Shown one piece after another: positions 46,226-57,237 of a stretch of DNA of 64,000 bases. Source of the DNA: Trametes villosa (Eukaryota; Basidiomycota; Agaricomycetes; Polyporales; Polyporaceae). The translations under genes and the position numbers were made by a program. The stretch covers positions 7,340,001-7,404,000 of the forward strand of contig PUDQ02000001.1 in NCBI GenBank assembly GCA_002964805.2, read 5' to 3'. The notes beneath the pieces are model-generated. The model was not told the origin of the DNA. It searched no databases and worked only from the letters and a program-made list of their open reading frames with translations. Numbering within the stretch: the first letter of the stretch is position 1; the number at the start of each line of letters is the position of its first letter.

Positions 46226-47098
46226 TCAAGCAGACAGAGCCTTGTCTATGGCTTCGCCGACGCCGTGCGCGGACGCCGGGTTCTGGCCAGTGATGAGGAC
46301 ACCATCCTGAACGACGTGGGCCTGCAAAGTAGACATGTGAGTATTTCCGCCATGTACGGCCGGGTGTTTGGGAAACTCACCGCCCAGGGGTCCTTGGCCT
46401 TCTCGTAGTTGCCGCCGAGCTCCTTGATGCGCGTCTCGAGGAGGAAGGGAACTTCCTTCACCTTGTCGACCTGCTGCTCCTCGAGATCCGAGAAGCCGGT
46501 GGCCTTGCGGCCCTTGAAGATGCTCTCGCCCTGCGCGTCCGTCGCGCCCACAAGCGCGGCGGGGCCGTGGCACACAGCGGTGGTAAGCTTGCCGGCGCGG
46601 AAGAACTGCAGACAGACGCGGGCCAGTCAGCAACGGTGGTCCCGATCGAGGCAAAGTAGCGCATATACTCACGTCCGACGCGAGCTTGATGTTGACGGGG
46701 TCCGAGGCGAGGTCGATGACGGGGCCGTGGCCGCCGACGTAGAAGACAGCGTCGTAGTCCGCGACGTTGACGTCCGCGAGCTTCTTCGCGCTCGCGAGCT
46801 TCTGCTTCACGGTCGCGTCCTCGAGGAACTTCTGGTCGTCCTTGAACATCTGCACGCTGCCCTCGTCGACGGGCGGGTTGGGCCCGTTCGGCGCCGCGAA
46901 GTCGATCTCGTACTTCGAGGAGAGGACTGCGGGGAGCTCAGGTTAGGACACCGGCCGGGGCGTGCCTGATCTGCGGATCCGCATCCACGTACCGTAGTAG
47001 GGGTGGGCCGCCTCGGGGAGGTACCAGCCGGTCTGGGCGCCCGTGAGGGTCTTGTTGGCGGAGGTGAAGACGAAGAGGATGCGCTTGGAGGTGGACAT
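46226..47098 (-). CDS. DJ-1/PfpI family Hsp31-like protein, copy A
   Basis: Cytosolic DJ-1 superfamily enzyme; the Hsp31 branch acts as a glutathione-independent glyoxalase III and stress chaperone. Four exons (47098-46993, 46926-46673, 46605-46381, 46321-46226) give 226 residues. Visible features are KRILFVFTSANKTLTGAQTGW and YLPEAAHPYY at the N-terminus. The flexible loop GGHGPVIDL follows, then the nucleophile elbow TTAVCHGPAAL (catalytic Cys followed by His). The end is QNPASAHGVGEAIDKALSA. The N-terminal GWYLPEAAHPY segment holds the Glu expected to activate the Cys. A TATA-type promoter lies upstream. Same exon pattern as copy B on the other side of the DyP gene. Confidence 0.93.
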
Positions 47099-47187
47099 GT
47101 TGTGCGAGTGCGAGCTTGGTGTGTGTGGTGGATGCGAAGGTGGAGGGGATCGATTCGATGTTGGTGTGTCCGTGCCGGCGGCGAGAG

Positions 47188-47195
47188 TTTATATA
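47188..47195 (-). promoter_or_regulatory. TATA box of DJ-1 copy A
   Basis: The minus strand reads TATATAAA about 90 nt before the start codon (47098), a normal TATA position for a stress-inducible fungal gene. About 130 bp further upstream lies an inverted GAA-2-TTC pair (47324-47331), a partial heat-shock-type element. Confidence 0.6.
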
Positions 47196-47199
47196 GGCT

Positions 47200-47946
47200 G
47201 CGCGGGCGTGTGCGTGCGCGCGCCGATGGGGAGCGATGGTGACGAGATCATGGGTTTAGTCACCCAGAGAAGGCAGCCCCCGCACTCGACTACCTTTTCC
47301 CGCTCGGTCTCCCTCGACGACGAGAACGTTCGGGGCGCGTTAACCTTCGTCCCGGGCAGCGTACGCTCCGCGCGTTTCCAGGTGCTATAGCCCGATCGGA
47401 CTCGGTCCCACACCTCACCGGGCCCTCCACGACTCTCCACCTCCGACCGTGCATGTTTTTTCTTCTGCTCCTTTGTCAGTGAGGCCGAGCGGAGGTTGAC
47501 ACATTGCGCAGGCTCAAGTTCATGGCGGTCGACTGCTAACCGTTCTGCCAGAGTTTGTGGCACCGGTCCATGGGGGCGCGTTCGCCGGTGCCCAGCGCGA
47601 GGGCATAGCATGACGCAATTCAAAGCAAGATAAGATCTCGCATTCAAATTCGGCTCTAACTGCTGGTAACAAGCCAGGCGCGGCTTCGGACACGATCGAC
47701 CATGTCCTCGTTTGAGAAGCCGGCCGGGGATGGCTCGCATAGCGACCGTATGCTCAGACACGCGCGCCGAGAGGACAAGCCTAGGGGGTGACAGGAGTGG
47801 CTAGTTATGCGCGATAACACGCCCAAGTATACCCTCATTGCAGAGGGATCGATTCAAGCAACATACGTAGTAGTACACGTCAACATTCGAGCAGAGAGAC
47901 GGCGCGACACACTTGCGGATGATCGTACAACGATGCGAGGCATACC
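47200..47946. promoter_or_regulatory. Upstream region of DJ-1 copy A and 3' flank of DyP
   Basis: About 750 bp between two minus-strand genes. Contains the promoter elements described for DJ-1 copy A at its left end. No further gene. Confidence 0.4.
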
Positions 47947-49760
47947 TCAAACCGACGCAAACCTGGAGCGCAGGGCCGGGAGCGAGGGCGAGAAGAAGTA
48001 CTCGCCGCCCTTCGGGACAACCCACTCCGGCGAGGGCAGGGGCAGCGCACCCCCCGGGTTGCCCGGGTCTACACCCGTGATCGTACGCCCGGACTCGTCC
48101 TCCCTGCCAGACTGCCCGATAATCGGGTCCCACCCAGGAATGGGGATCGGCCCCAAAACCTTCGGCGGGAACAGCGGGTTGTTTGCCCAAGCTGTTCTCG
48201 AGGTGAGACGTCTGCGTCAAGGCCGGCATGGATGCAGGAGACGACATACTCTTCTGGATGAACCCGAAGCCTTCGGCGAGTTTGCTCTGGTAGCACACGA
48301 AGATGAGCCCGCTGTATACGGGCAGTCAGCTATGGTAGTTCGGGTACGGCGATGTCGCAAACTACGTGCCGAGACTCCTGGGTAGTGCCGGACGAGATCT
48401 CGGCGGGCGTGAGCTCAGGTCCGAAGGGGATGCCGCGGCGAAGGATGCGGTGTGGCTCAAGCGGGATGGGAAGAGGCATGGCCGCAAGATCGTGCCGCGG
48501 GTTGCCCTTGCGTGTGTGGGCAGCAAGGGGACAGTTAATTCCGCGATCGTCGCCATCGGCAGTGTAGCTGAAGTTGTTGTTCCTCATCGGGTCCGCAGCC
48601 AACGCCGGGTCGTCCCGGAGCGGCGAGACGTCGATCGGAGCACCTGTCGTCCGCGTACGCATGGTGAAACCCTAGCAAAGGATACAGACAGCCATGCGAA
48701 ACATACCGCTCTTCCATCGGCCCATGAGCCGAGCACCGAGGAGCTCGCTGCCTTGCTCGGGAGTGAGGCCGCCCTCCCTGAGCGGGTTGTTCTTCAGGAA
48801 GGTGTTGAACTCCGGAACGCGCTGGAAGAGCCAGCGTAGGCACATGAAGCTGCCGTCCTTAGCCCATTCGGGACGAGACTGGAAAAGGCCTAGGTCGTCG
48901 CCCTCGCGCCCGCACAGGATGATACCTTGGCGAACGTCGCCTTGCCCCGGGTTCGGCTTCGTGTCGACGCCTTTCACCGCCGGCTGCGAGATGCCGTCCA
49001 AGAAGCCAAAGCTACCGCGTATGTCAGCGATGCAAACAGTGGCACTCGGTAATCCTGAAGACTCACTGCTCGTGACCCTTCTGGTCTCCAGGGCGTACAG
49101 ACCCGCTGAGCGTGATCGCCTCGTGAATGGTGGCATTGACCGAGCCGAAGTTGAAGATCTCTTCGACTTTCCGTCGAGTGATCGCGACAGTCTCGTCGCA
49201 GTCGCCTGCGATAATGATGACGCCGTGGATGACGCCCAAGAAGGCAGGGTCCCAGTCGGGCTGCCAGTTGAAGAGCCCCTCGTTATGGCCCGGGTCGCCC
49301 AGGGCCTTGGCGTCCGCCCTCTGGCCGTTCGAGAAAGCATCGTCGAGGATGTTGTCACGAATACCCAGCTATCGAGTACACCTTAGTGAGGTACCAAACA
49401 TGCATGTACGAGCACACCTACCGTGACGAGGCCCGCATGGGAAAAGGCGATGTTGACACCGGTGAGGTGGAGCCGCTCGGGGGTCTTGCCTTGCTCCTGA
49501 GCAGCTTTCTTGTTGGCGGCGATGGTGCTGCGGTCATGCATGACCTGGGTGGTCGTCGTGATGAGTGGGATGAGGTCGCCGAGGCACCGTTTGAACCCGG
49601 TGACATTGCCACCGTCGATCTGGAAGATGAGATACTTCTGGACTCTCTTGGGCAGGCCGACACTTCAAACGTCGTCAGCGACGAGCCCAGCATCGAATTC
49701 GAAAGATAGAGCTAACAGAATATCGCCCTGGACATCGTCGAGGTTCAGAGTTGAAGACAT
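47947..49760 (-). CDS. DyP-type heme peroxidase
   Basis: Dye-decolorizing peroxidase of about 500 residues. It begins MSSTLNLDDVQGDIL, completed by splicing to VGLPKRVQKYLIFQ, the usual N-terminus of fungal DyPs. The signature GFLDGISQP contains the distal aspartate of the GxxDG motif. CPLAAHTRKGNPR carries the proximal heme-ligating His region. A C-terminal block holds NPGGALPLPSPEWVVPKGGEY and the end is FSPSLPALRSRFASV. No signal peptide is visible, so the enzyme may be cytosolic or unconventionally exported, although many basidiomycete DyPs are secreted. Multiple short introns. Substrates of the family are dyes and phenolics. The gene sits between two DJ-1 paralogues, suggesting a redox-stress neighbourhood, which is inference. 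Confidence 0.93.
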
Positions 49761-50968
49761 AGCTTCGTGATGGCAGTCTGAACAGCTCGTCAGCGGCGAA
49801 CGGCCTACGACACGAGGGCCACTGTGAAGTGAGAAACTCACAAAGGTGGGCTGAGGAATTGGGGATGGGGGAATCTTCGCCTGCCACTGACAAGCCTTTA
49901 TACTGCTCAACGCCCCGGATCTCACGAGCAGCCCGCAGAGATAGCAGGAATTGCGTTCGGGCACTTGAATAATCTGGTGGAGTTGCCGTCACGTCTAGCC
50001 GCTCGCCGAACGCGCGTAGGCGCGTTGTACGCCCTTCCATTCATAGTGAATGCCGGAGTGAGCGCTGTTTCTGCTGTAGAAGGAGGGTCAGCAGGGGTTG
50101 GAAGGTTCGTTCAGGAAGGAGGACGACGTCGCGTACTAGTCGCGTGTGTCCCTTCGCGCTGAATGGCCGGTGTGGCGCCGAAGGTCCTGATGTTGATAGT
50201 AGGTTCTTTACCTCGGCTGTCGCGTAAAAGGATGAGTGATGAACTGCCTTGACACGGGCTTCCAGCATCGCGAAGCGCGTTGACGTACCAGCTGCCTACA
50301 GCGATAAGCGGCTTGCGGGCTGCAAAAGCTACCGTTGAGTTAGATGAAAAGGTCACCCCGGACCAAATCTTTGTTCTGCACGAGTCGAGTGCTCGCGAAT
50401 GGGTTGCAGAACCTTATATAGTGAACGGATTTCTGAACATGGTGGTGGTACGAACACAAGCTGTGCAAAAGGGCGTCTCCGAGTCTCTCCGACTTGACGA
50501 CGATCGCCCCAGCCTGAGTGCGCACATCCACTGAGAGTGGCATAGTAGCGGTGACGTCTTTCGAATTCAGAACGGCAATAGCGAGGCTGGGAAGCCCCCC
50601 AAACTGCCAAAGAGCACAAGCTTCCTTCACTCGTAGTGCACTGGCAGGTGGCAGCGGCGCGAGCGTCTTCAGGCGCCGTCTTCGCTACACCCGACGTAAA
50701 GATGGGATCGAGCGCGGGGATTATTTGCCGTAGTCGATATTCTCCAAGGACCCCCGCGCACGCATGGGCGAGGTGCATGAGGAATAGCTGGCTCCATAGG
50801 ATGGTTCGTGCGGCAGGCTGACTACGGTATGAGTCGGATGACCCACGAGCTTCACCTCGACCTGCCACACAGCGCCCCGCAAATAGCTGAAAATCAACAG
50901 TACAATTTCTTCATCTCCTCATCGTATTACATACAAGCGCGAATCAGATAGCTATCAATGTTAGGTCC
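49761..50968. other. Spacer upstream of DyP, no clear gene
   Basis: About 1.2 kb on the minus side between DyP and DJ-1 copy B. Several minus-strand frames (for example 50630-50340, 96 codons) read without stops but show no domain or conserved splice pattern. The part next to DyP is its promoter. A small orphan gene cannot be excluded. Confidence 0.35.
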
Positions 50969-51818
50969 TCAAGCGGACAGAGCCTTGTCGATGAGGACAC
51001 CGACGCCATGGGCAGACGCTGGGTTCTGGCCCGTGATCAAGATGCCATCTTGAACGACGTGGGACTGCAGAAGTGGCCTCGTAAATCACCCTGGTACACT
51101 CACAAGAATAAGCGTGGACTTACCACCCAGGGCTCCGCGGCCTTCTCGTACAGACCACCGAGCTCCTTGATGCGGTCTTCGACAAGGAAAGGGACGTCAG
51201 GGACTTTGCCCAGGATAGCCTCTTCGGCGGTCGAGAAGGCGGTGGCCTTGCGGCCCTTGAAGATGCTCACGCCCTGGGCGTCGGTAACGCCGATGAGGGC
51301 GATAGGACCGTGGCAGACGGCGGTCGTGGGCTTTCCAGCGCGGAAAAACTGCGGGCACGCGTATCAGCGAGTGCAATCGAACGAGCGGCTGCATATTTAC
51401 GCACGTCCGTCGCGAGCTTAGCGTTTACGGGGTCCGACGAGAGGTCGAGAACGGGGCCGATACCGCCGACGTAGAAGATGGCGTCGTAGTCGTCTGCACC
51501 GACGTCGGCGAGCTTCTTGGTGGACTCGAGCTTCTTCCTGGTGGCAGGGTCCTCGAGGAACTTGGGCACGTCGTCGGGGAACGAGTGCACGCTGTCCGGG
51601 TCGACCGGCGGGAAACCGCCCTTGGGGGAGACGAAGTCAATGTCGTACTTCGGGGCGAGGACTGGCGTGATGGGAGGGTGTCAGCGGGCGAGATGTCGGA
51701 GGAAAATGGTACACGTGCTGTAGTACGGGTGCGCGGCCTCAGGGAGGTACCAGCCGGTCTTCGCACCCGTAAGGGTGGTGGCGGCAGAGGTGAACACGAA
51801 GAGGATGCGCTTGGGCAT
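50969..51818 (-). CDS. DJ-1/PfpI family Hsp31-like protein, copy B
   Basis: Paralogue of copy A with the same four-exon layout: 51818-51719, 51661-51405, 51348-51124 and 51064-50969, giving 225 residues. The N-terminal block KRILFVFTSAATTLTGAKTGW and YLPEAAHPYY, the elbow TTAVCHGPIAL with its Cys-His pair, and the end QNPASAHGVGVLIDKALSA match copy A. The loop residue that is GGHGP in copy A is GGIGP here, so a histidine is replaced by isoleucine. The first intron must use a GC donor (TAC TAC A|GCACGTG) to keep the frame, at the position of a GT donor in copy A. Intron length is 57 nt with a CTGAC branch-like site. Same likely glyoxalase/stress role, but the His loss may change activity. Confidence 0.9.
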
Positions 51819-51897
51819 TGTGAGGTATGCTTGAGCGGTCGCTGATCAGAGAGCTGGGAGTGGGAGAGCTGCTGGGTGGGGAGCCGAGTGGACCTCT

Positions 51898-51906
51898 CCT
51901 TTTATA
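51898..51906 (-). promoter_or_regulatory. TATA box of DJ-1 copy B
   Basis: The minus strand reads TATAAAAG about 85 nt before the start at 51818. The matching position in copy A suggests the promoter was duplicated with the gene. Confidence 0.6.
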
Positions 51907-51909
51907 CGT

Positions 51910-54391
51910 CGCGTGTATGCTGGGCGCCCTACTAGACGTCAGCACACGGATTTCGAGCGTATTATGGAGCCATGTAAAGGATAATACCGTGACTTGCCTG
52001 CAGTGCCCGAGGTGGATCTTGTGTGGGCGCAGTGACTATCCTGTTGTGGATCCGTGTGTCGCGCACGGTCATGGAACGGCATGGGTGGGCTCAAACCTTG
52101 GCGAGCGTGCTTTCTCCGACGCGCGTTGGGGGCCGAGAGCTGCGCACCAACTTCTTGACTAGACCGGAGAGAGTAGAATCTAGAGCACACGGCCCGTGTG
52201 AGGCAGAGATGTTGCTGGCCCCTGTTCGCGTTTCCTACCATCCTGAGCGATCAGCTAAAATCTTTAATGGGTCTTGCGGGGCCAGATTTGTGCAGTCGCG
52301 GCCGGGGAAGACATGTAAGTCCTCGATGCGGGCATACTGTATCAAATGATCAGGCTGCGAACTCACCATTGGCAACCCTGTTACATAACGTCGCTCCGCC
52401 GTCCTGCACCAGCAGAAATGCATACTGCACCCCGCTATTCACTCGTATGCCGACTCGGATGGGTAACTGTCAAGCGTCGTCAGTTGGTGGAATCCCGGTC
52501 GCGATATAGGCGGGTAAGCGCCAGTAAACGACGCATTACCTATATTAGCACTGCCACCCCGAAGGAGTAGCTACCGGTGAAAAAATTTCTCTCTACCAAA
52601 CGGCCGCCGCGCCGTTCAACGTGCGAGATGAACAAGTGGGTACGAAAGGCGGAGTGGGTCGACATGAACCCTGCAGACAAGGTGCCCTGCTGACCACTCG
52701 GCGGTTACAAGGGCGGGCCTTCGGGCTTTGGTGCCCTATGGATCCAAGGTTCATCTTGGAAAGACGGTGGAAATTGGCTGAGAAGACGTCAGGAATATCT
52801 CAGGGCCTGGCGTTTCGCCGTACGATATTCTGGGCGCAGGGTATCGCTGGTGGATAGAAGGGCGGCATGAACCAGAACTGCGGGCAGGCTTACCTTCGGG
52901 TCGAGCACATATCGGATGGTACTGCGTATGCGCGTCCAGAATTGCCCAAAAGACGTGTATGATTTGTACGGCGGAGATAGGTTCGAGGCCCATGCGGCTA
53001 TGTCTCGATTTTATCGCCCGCTCGTGCGAAGGCCGTATCGCGGGCGCGCATGCCATGACGGCAGGGATGCGAGCAAACGCGTGCTGCAATACAGTCAGAA
53101 TGCTGCCGCAGGCATCCTGGAATCCGAGCGCTGTTGGGAACAATCAATCCAAAAGGCGTAAAGGCGTAGACCACGTTGCCTGGGTGCTCACCTCGCTTGG
53201 GATATATTGGTACCCCTCCGATGTGACCCGCCACCGATGGACCTCGTGGCCCGTAATTTTGTTTTGCGGTGATCAGAGGGTTCTCGACAGTAGGACAAGA
53301 GCTTGTTGATTAGAAGCAGTAGGTAGTTCGAAGGTGACTTGGCGGTTAGCAGAGATCCAGGACCAGCTCGGTAGCTGGTTAGTACCCCCGCTCTACGAAG
53401 TGATCCTGGCGTAGAGCATCACACGCTCCTATTAAGCGTCCCTGTGATAAGATTTTGCACTAGCACTAAGTCGTGCTGTTGGGGTGAGCGTACAGCGGTG
53501 CGCGGCGCGGCGCGTTCTGCTAAGATCCAAAATGAGGCTCATTCTACGTACTTCACAAGCGTCCAGGAAGTTCGTTCTGGCGTCGCCACAATGTTCTGAT
53601 GGTTTCTTGTGTTACCGAGGTATGCTATGATGGCGAAAGCAGGCAGCGTCGAGTTTAGTTGGGCTGTACATTCGAGTTGCCAAGTTGAAGGAGTGTCGCC
53701 GACAGGAGATCCAGCGCCAGGTTCGCCAGCCATGTAGCGCGTAGATAAGATTAGATGAACAACTCTCCGATCGGCGTCTGTCCCGGTACCGGCACTGCCG
53801 CGACTGCCAAGTGCTCTCACTCTCGACACTCGACGACCATACAACCCATAATCCGGACACTTTCTCCTAGTTTTCTGACTTTTACGATACGACACCTGGC
53901 TGGGCGTAGAAGCTTGCCTAGCTATACGTTTTGTCCTCTGCTGGGGTCCATCAGCTTGGAGTAGCCAGTTGGGAGGGGCACCACATACACCTGAAGAGTT
54001 CACGCAGAGCCTTCCGAATGCCATCGTAGAGGCGCAATATCGTACGAGTGGTGGTTCGGCACTCCTGTTACTCGGCCAGAGCCGCATTCGCAGAGTTAGA
54101 GTTCGTCTGCAAGGTCTGTCGTGATTCATACTATTGCAAGGTGCCCCCGTCCAGGCTTCCTTGCAGTCGCTTAATCATACGTCCCTGGCATCCTCCCGAT
54201 GGCGTCACCCACATAGCTGACACATACAGCAACCGGTCCTTGAGAACTTGCTAGAGGCTTGCGATCGCCGTGTACTCTGCTCTACCACTTTTCCACGCCA
54301 TCGATACAAATAGGGCTCGCATCTCGAGCACGGTTTTCTGCAATCCCACATCTCTCATCCCCTTCTCCTTGAAATTCATCTCGCTCGCAAA
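51910..54391. other. Gene-poor segment
   Basis: About 2.5 kb with mixed base composition. Frames are short, on both strands, and I found no domain, terminal repeats, tRNA or transposon protein. The right end is the promoter of the MDR reductase, and the left end the promoter of DJ-1 copy B. A degraded element is possible but not shown. Confidence 0.4.
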
Positions 54392-55692
54392 ATGGCCCCC
54401 ACCACCCAGAAAGCCCTCATCCTCCCCGCAAAGCAGGCCGCATGGGCCGTCGCTGAGCAGCCCGTACCCACCCCCGGTCCGAAGGACGTTCTCGTCAAGA
54501 TCACCGCCACGGCGCTCAACCCGGTCGATTGGAAAATCCAAGCCTACGGCTACTTCATCGAGAAGTTCCCTTACGTCGGTGGCACGGACGGCGCCGGCAT
54601 CGTCGAGGAGGTCGGCTCTGAGGTCACGAACGTCGCGAAGGGAGACAAAGTGTGAGCATCGTATTCGCGCATCGAACTACCTGCGGGCCTGTACTGACCG
54701 GATTGGCGTAGCTTCTTCCAAGGCTGGTTCGAGAACCCGAAGGCGACCTTCCAGCAGTATGCCGTTGTCGCTGCTGAGATTGTAGCCAAGGTGCGCATAT
54801 ATGCGCTTTTGCGAACTCATCGCCGTCAAGCTAACATCTCCGCATGCCAATGAAGATCCCGGACAACATCACCGCTGACCAGGCAGCATCGATTCCTCTC
54901 GGCCTGGCTACTGTCGCGACCGGTCTCTACAACCACAACCCGCAGGCGAAGACCGTCAACTTCCCCGCGCCCTGGGAGGAGGGTGGCAACAAGTTCGCTG
55001 GGAAGCCCGCATTCATCATCGGTGGCTCGTCTTCTGTGGGCCAGTACGGTATGTACACGCACTCTATGCTACTGCCGTGCCCCGACTTAAGCAGCAGATA
55101 CACACAGCGATCCAACTTGCGCGTATCTCCGGCTTCTCGCCCATCATCACCACTTCGTCTCTGCGTCACGAAGAGTTCCTGAAGTCGCTCGGCGCGACCC
55201 ACGTCCTCGACCGCACCCTCCCCGCGGACACCCTCCAGGCCGAGGTGTCCAAGCTTGCTGGCGGAAAGCCGGTCGAGCTCGTCTACGACGCGATCTCGCT
55301 CGCGGACACCCAGCCGCTTGCGTACGACGTCCTCGCGCCCGGTGGCCACCTCCTCCTTGTCCTCCCCGAGTCCGTTCCGGCTGAGAAGAAGAAGGCCGGC
55401 GACAACAAGACCGTCGTTACTGTCTTCGGCAACGTGCAGACCCCGGACAACAGGGAGGTCGGCGTGGCGCTGTACAGCCGCCTCACCGAGTGGCTTGCGA
55501 ACGGGACTCTTGTGGTACGTCTTGAGTGGCTCTGATACCCGGGGACATGAACTAATGCTTGTTCATTTGCAGCCTAACCGCGTCGAGGTCCTCCCCAACG
55601 GTCTCGCCGGCATTCCTGAGGGACTCGAGCGCATGAAGCAGGACAAGGTCAGCGGTACGAAGCTCGTTGCTCGCCCGCAGGAGACGCCGTGA
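54392..55692 (+). CDS. Quinone-reductase-like MDR dehydrogenase (zinc-independent type)
   Basis: NAD(P)H-dependent medium-chain dehydrogenase/reductase. Exons 54392-54651, 54712-54790, 54856-55048, 55108-55514 and 55573-55692 join to 352 residues. The N-terminal GroES-like domain reads ALNPVDWKIQAYGYFIEKFP, then GGTDGAGIVEEVGSEVTNVAKGD. The nucleotide-binding site is IIGGSSSVGQY, with the later GATHVLDRTL and LAPGGHLLLVLP strands. The catalytic zinc Cys/His set and the four-Cys structural lobe of classic alcohol dehydrogenases are absent, so this belongs to the enoyl reductase/quinone oxidoreductase (TOXD-like) group of fungi. The acceptor is unknown. No biosynthetic cluster genes adjoin it. 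Confidence 0.88.
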
Positions 55693-56031
55693 AGTAAAGT
55701 GCGGGGTAGTACTTTAGACGAAGAGTCGTAGCAGTTCCATGCCTTTGTACTTGTATGAAATACCATGTCGATACAACTCACCTGCTAGCTGCCTCATCTG
55801 ATTTCTTGCCGACGTTGTTGATGCTTCACCCGGCCCTGGCACTGGGGAATGTCTGTTGAATGAGATTAGATAAGATGTAGGTCCACTTCAATCAAGCTTC
55901 AGCCACAGCGGTTCGATCGCGTCAAGGCGCCTATCTGGTATCCCTCTGAGCCTCTACCGCGACTGTCCCTTCAGTGCCTACACTCCCCATACCCGCCTCG
56001 CTCTTGCTTTCGTGCTCTCGATACCTACAAC
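55693..56031. promoter_or_regulatory. Intergenic spacer before MOB1
   Basis: About 340 bp between tandem plus-strand genes. The last 90 bp is C/T-rich (CTTGCTTTCGTGCTCTCG). No further feature. Confidence 0.45.
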
Positions 56032-57237
56032 ATGTCGGCTTTCTTTGGAATGTGAGTATGGAGGAGATTCGCCAGCTCGAGTTCTGATCAGGCGCCCGAT
56101 GGCAGCGGGAAGACGCGGACGTTCAAGCCGCGCAAGGATGTGCCCGAGGGCACGAAACAGTACCAGCTTCGCAAGTACGCCGAAGCCACCCTGGTAAGTT
56201 CGATGCGCGAATACCTTAAGATTGCGCTCCTACCGGATTCTGACTGGGGTACGCCGGACGCGTTTAGGGATCGGGAAATCTCCGTCTGGCGGTGCGCCTC
56301 CCGGAGGGCGAAGACCTGAACGAGTGGCTCGCGGTACACGGTGAGTGCTCCTTGGTTGCACGGCTAGGTCAATTGGGGACACTCAGAGCTATTCATACTC
56401 ATCCTTGCGTTGTATGGTAGCCGTTGATTTCTTCAACCATTTGAACATGTTGTACGGGACGGTCACCGAGTTCTGCACACCGCAAGAGGTGAGAACCACG
56501 CCTCCCATTCATATATATCCCATTCATTAACGCTATGCAGTGCCCCATCATGTCCGCCGGCCCAAGGTAGATGAGCGAACCCCTGCTGCACTCGATTGTC
56601 ATGGTGCTGACCCGCGGCTGCGCTCCAGATACGAATACCTATGGGAGGACGGCGTGCGGTACAAGAAGGCGACAAAGCTGCCCGCGCCGGAGTATGTGGA
56701 CGCGCTGATGAACTGGGCGCAAGGGCTGCTGGACAACGAGGAGATCTTCCCGAGCGAGATGGGTGCGTATTTCTCAGCAAACCAGGCTCATCTGCCGCAA
56801 CGGCCGAAACTGGTCCAGGGTCTTGATATGATTTATATGCTCACCCCTATCATGCGTTTAGGCAAGCCGTTCTCGAAGAGCTTCCGAGACACGATCGGAC
56901 GGCTGTTCCGGAGGTTATTCCGGGTGTACGCACACCTGTACAGCAACCACTTCGACCACATATGCGCGCTCGGAATCGAAGGTACGTGTGTCGAAGTTTG
57001 GTTTTACGGATGTCAGTCAAGTGCTAATTATCACTACGATACAGCGCATCTCAACACAAGCTATCGGCATTTCTTCCTGTTCGTGAATGAGGTGCGTAAA
57101 GATACACAGCAGATGGGTTCGATCTGTGGCATTCTGATTGACTAACCGCCGTTTAGTTCGATCTCGTGGACAAGCGCGAGCTAGCCCCCTTGGACGAGCT
57201 AAACGAGGCGATCCTAGCCGAGGACAAGGGGCGATAG
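56032..57237 (+). CDS. MOB1: MOB1 kinase activator
   Basis: Co-activator of the NDR/LATS kinases in mitotic exit and septation. After MSAFFG and an intron of uncertain 5' junction, the N-terminus reads RTFKPRKDVPEGTKQYQLRK. The Mob domain follows with LPEGEDLNEWLAVH, VDFFNHLNMLYGTVTEFC and CPIMSAGPR. Then come YEYLWEDGVRYKKATKLPAPE, the FRVYAHLYSNHF zinc-binding His pair, and LNTSYRHFFLFVNEFDLVD. The Cys residues in FCTPQE and CPIM with the HxxxxH pair form the zinc site. The chain ends LNEAILAEDKGR. About 215 residues, the usual length, in roughly eight exons. The first intron is short and its acceptor is ambiguous. Confidence 0.94.

Noticed and set aside
50340..50630. Minus-strand 96-codon frame upstream of DyP
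   Set aside because: Unspliced and unrecognised; kept only as a possible orphan.
53340..53440. Possible tRNA-like stretch in the gene-poor spacer
   Set aside because: No paired cloverleaf or B box could be made.
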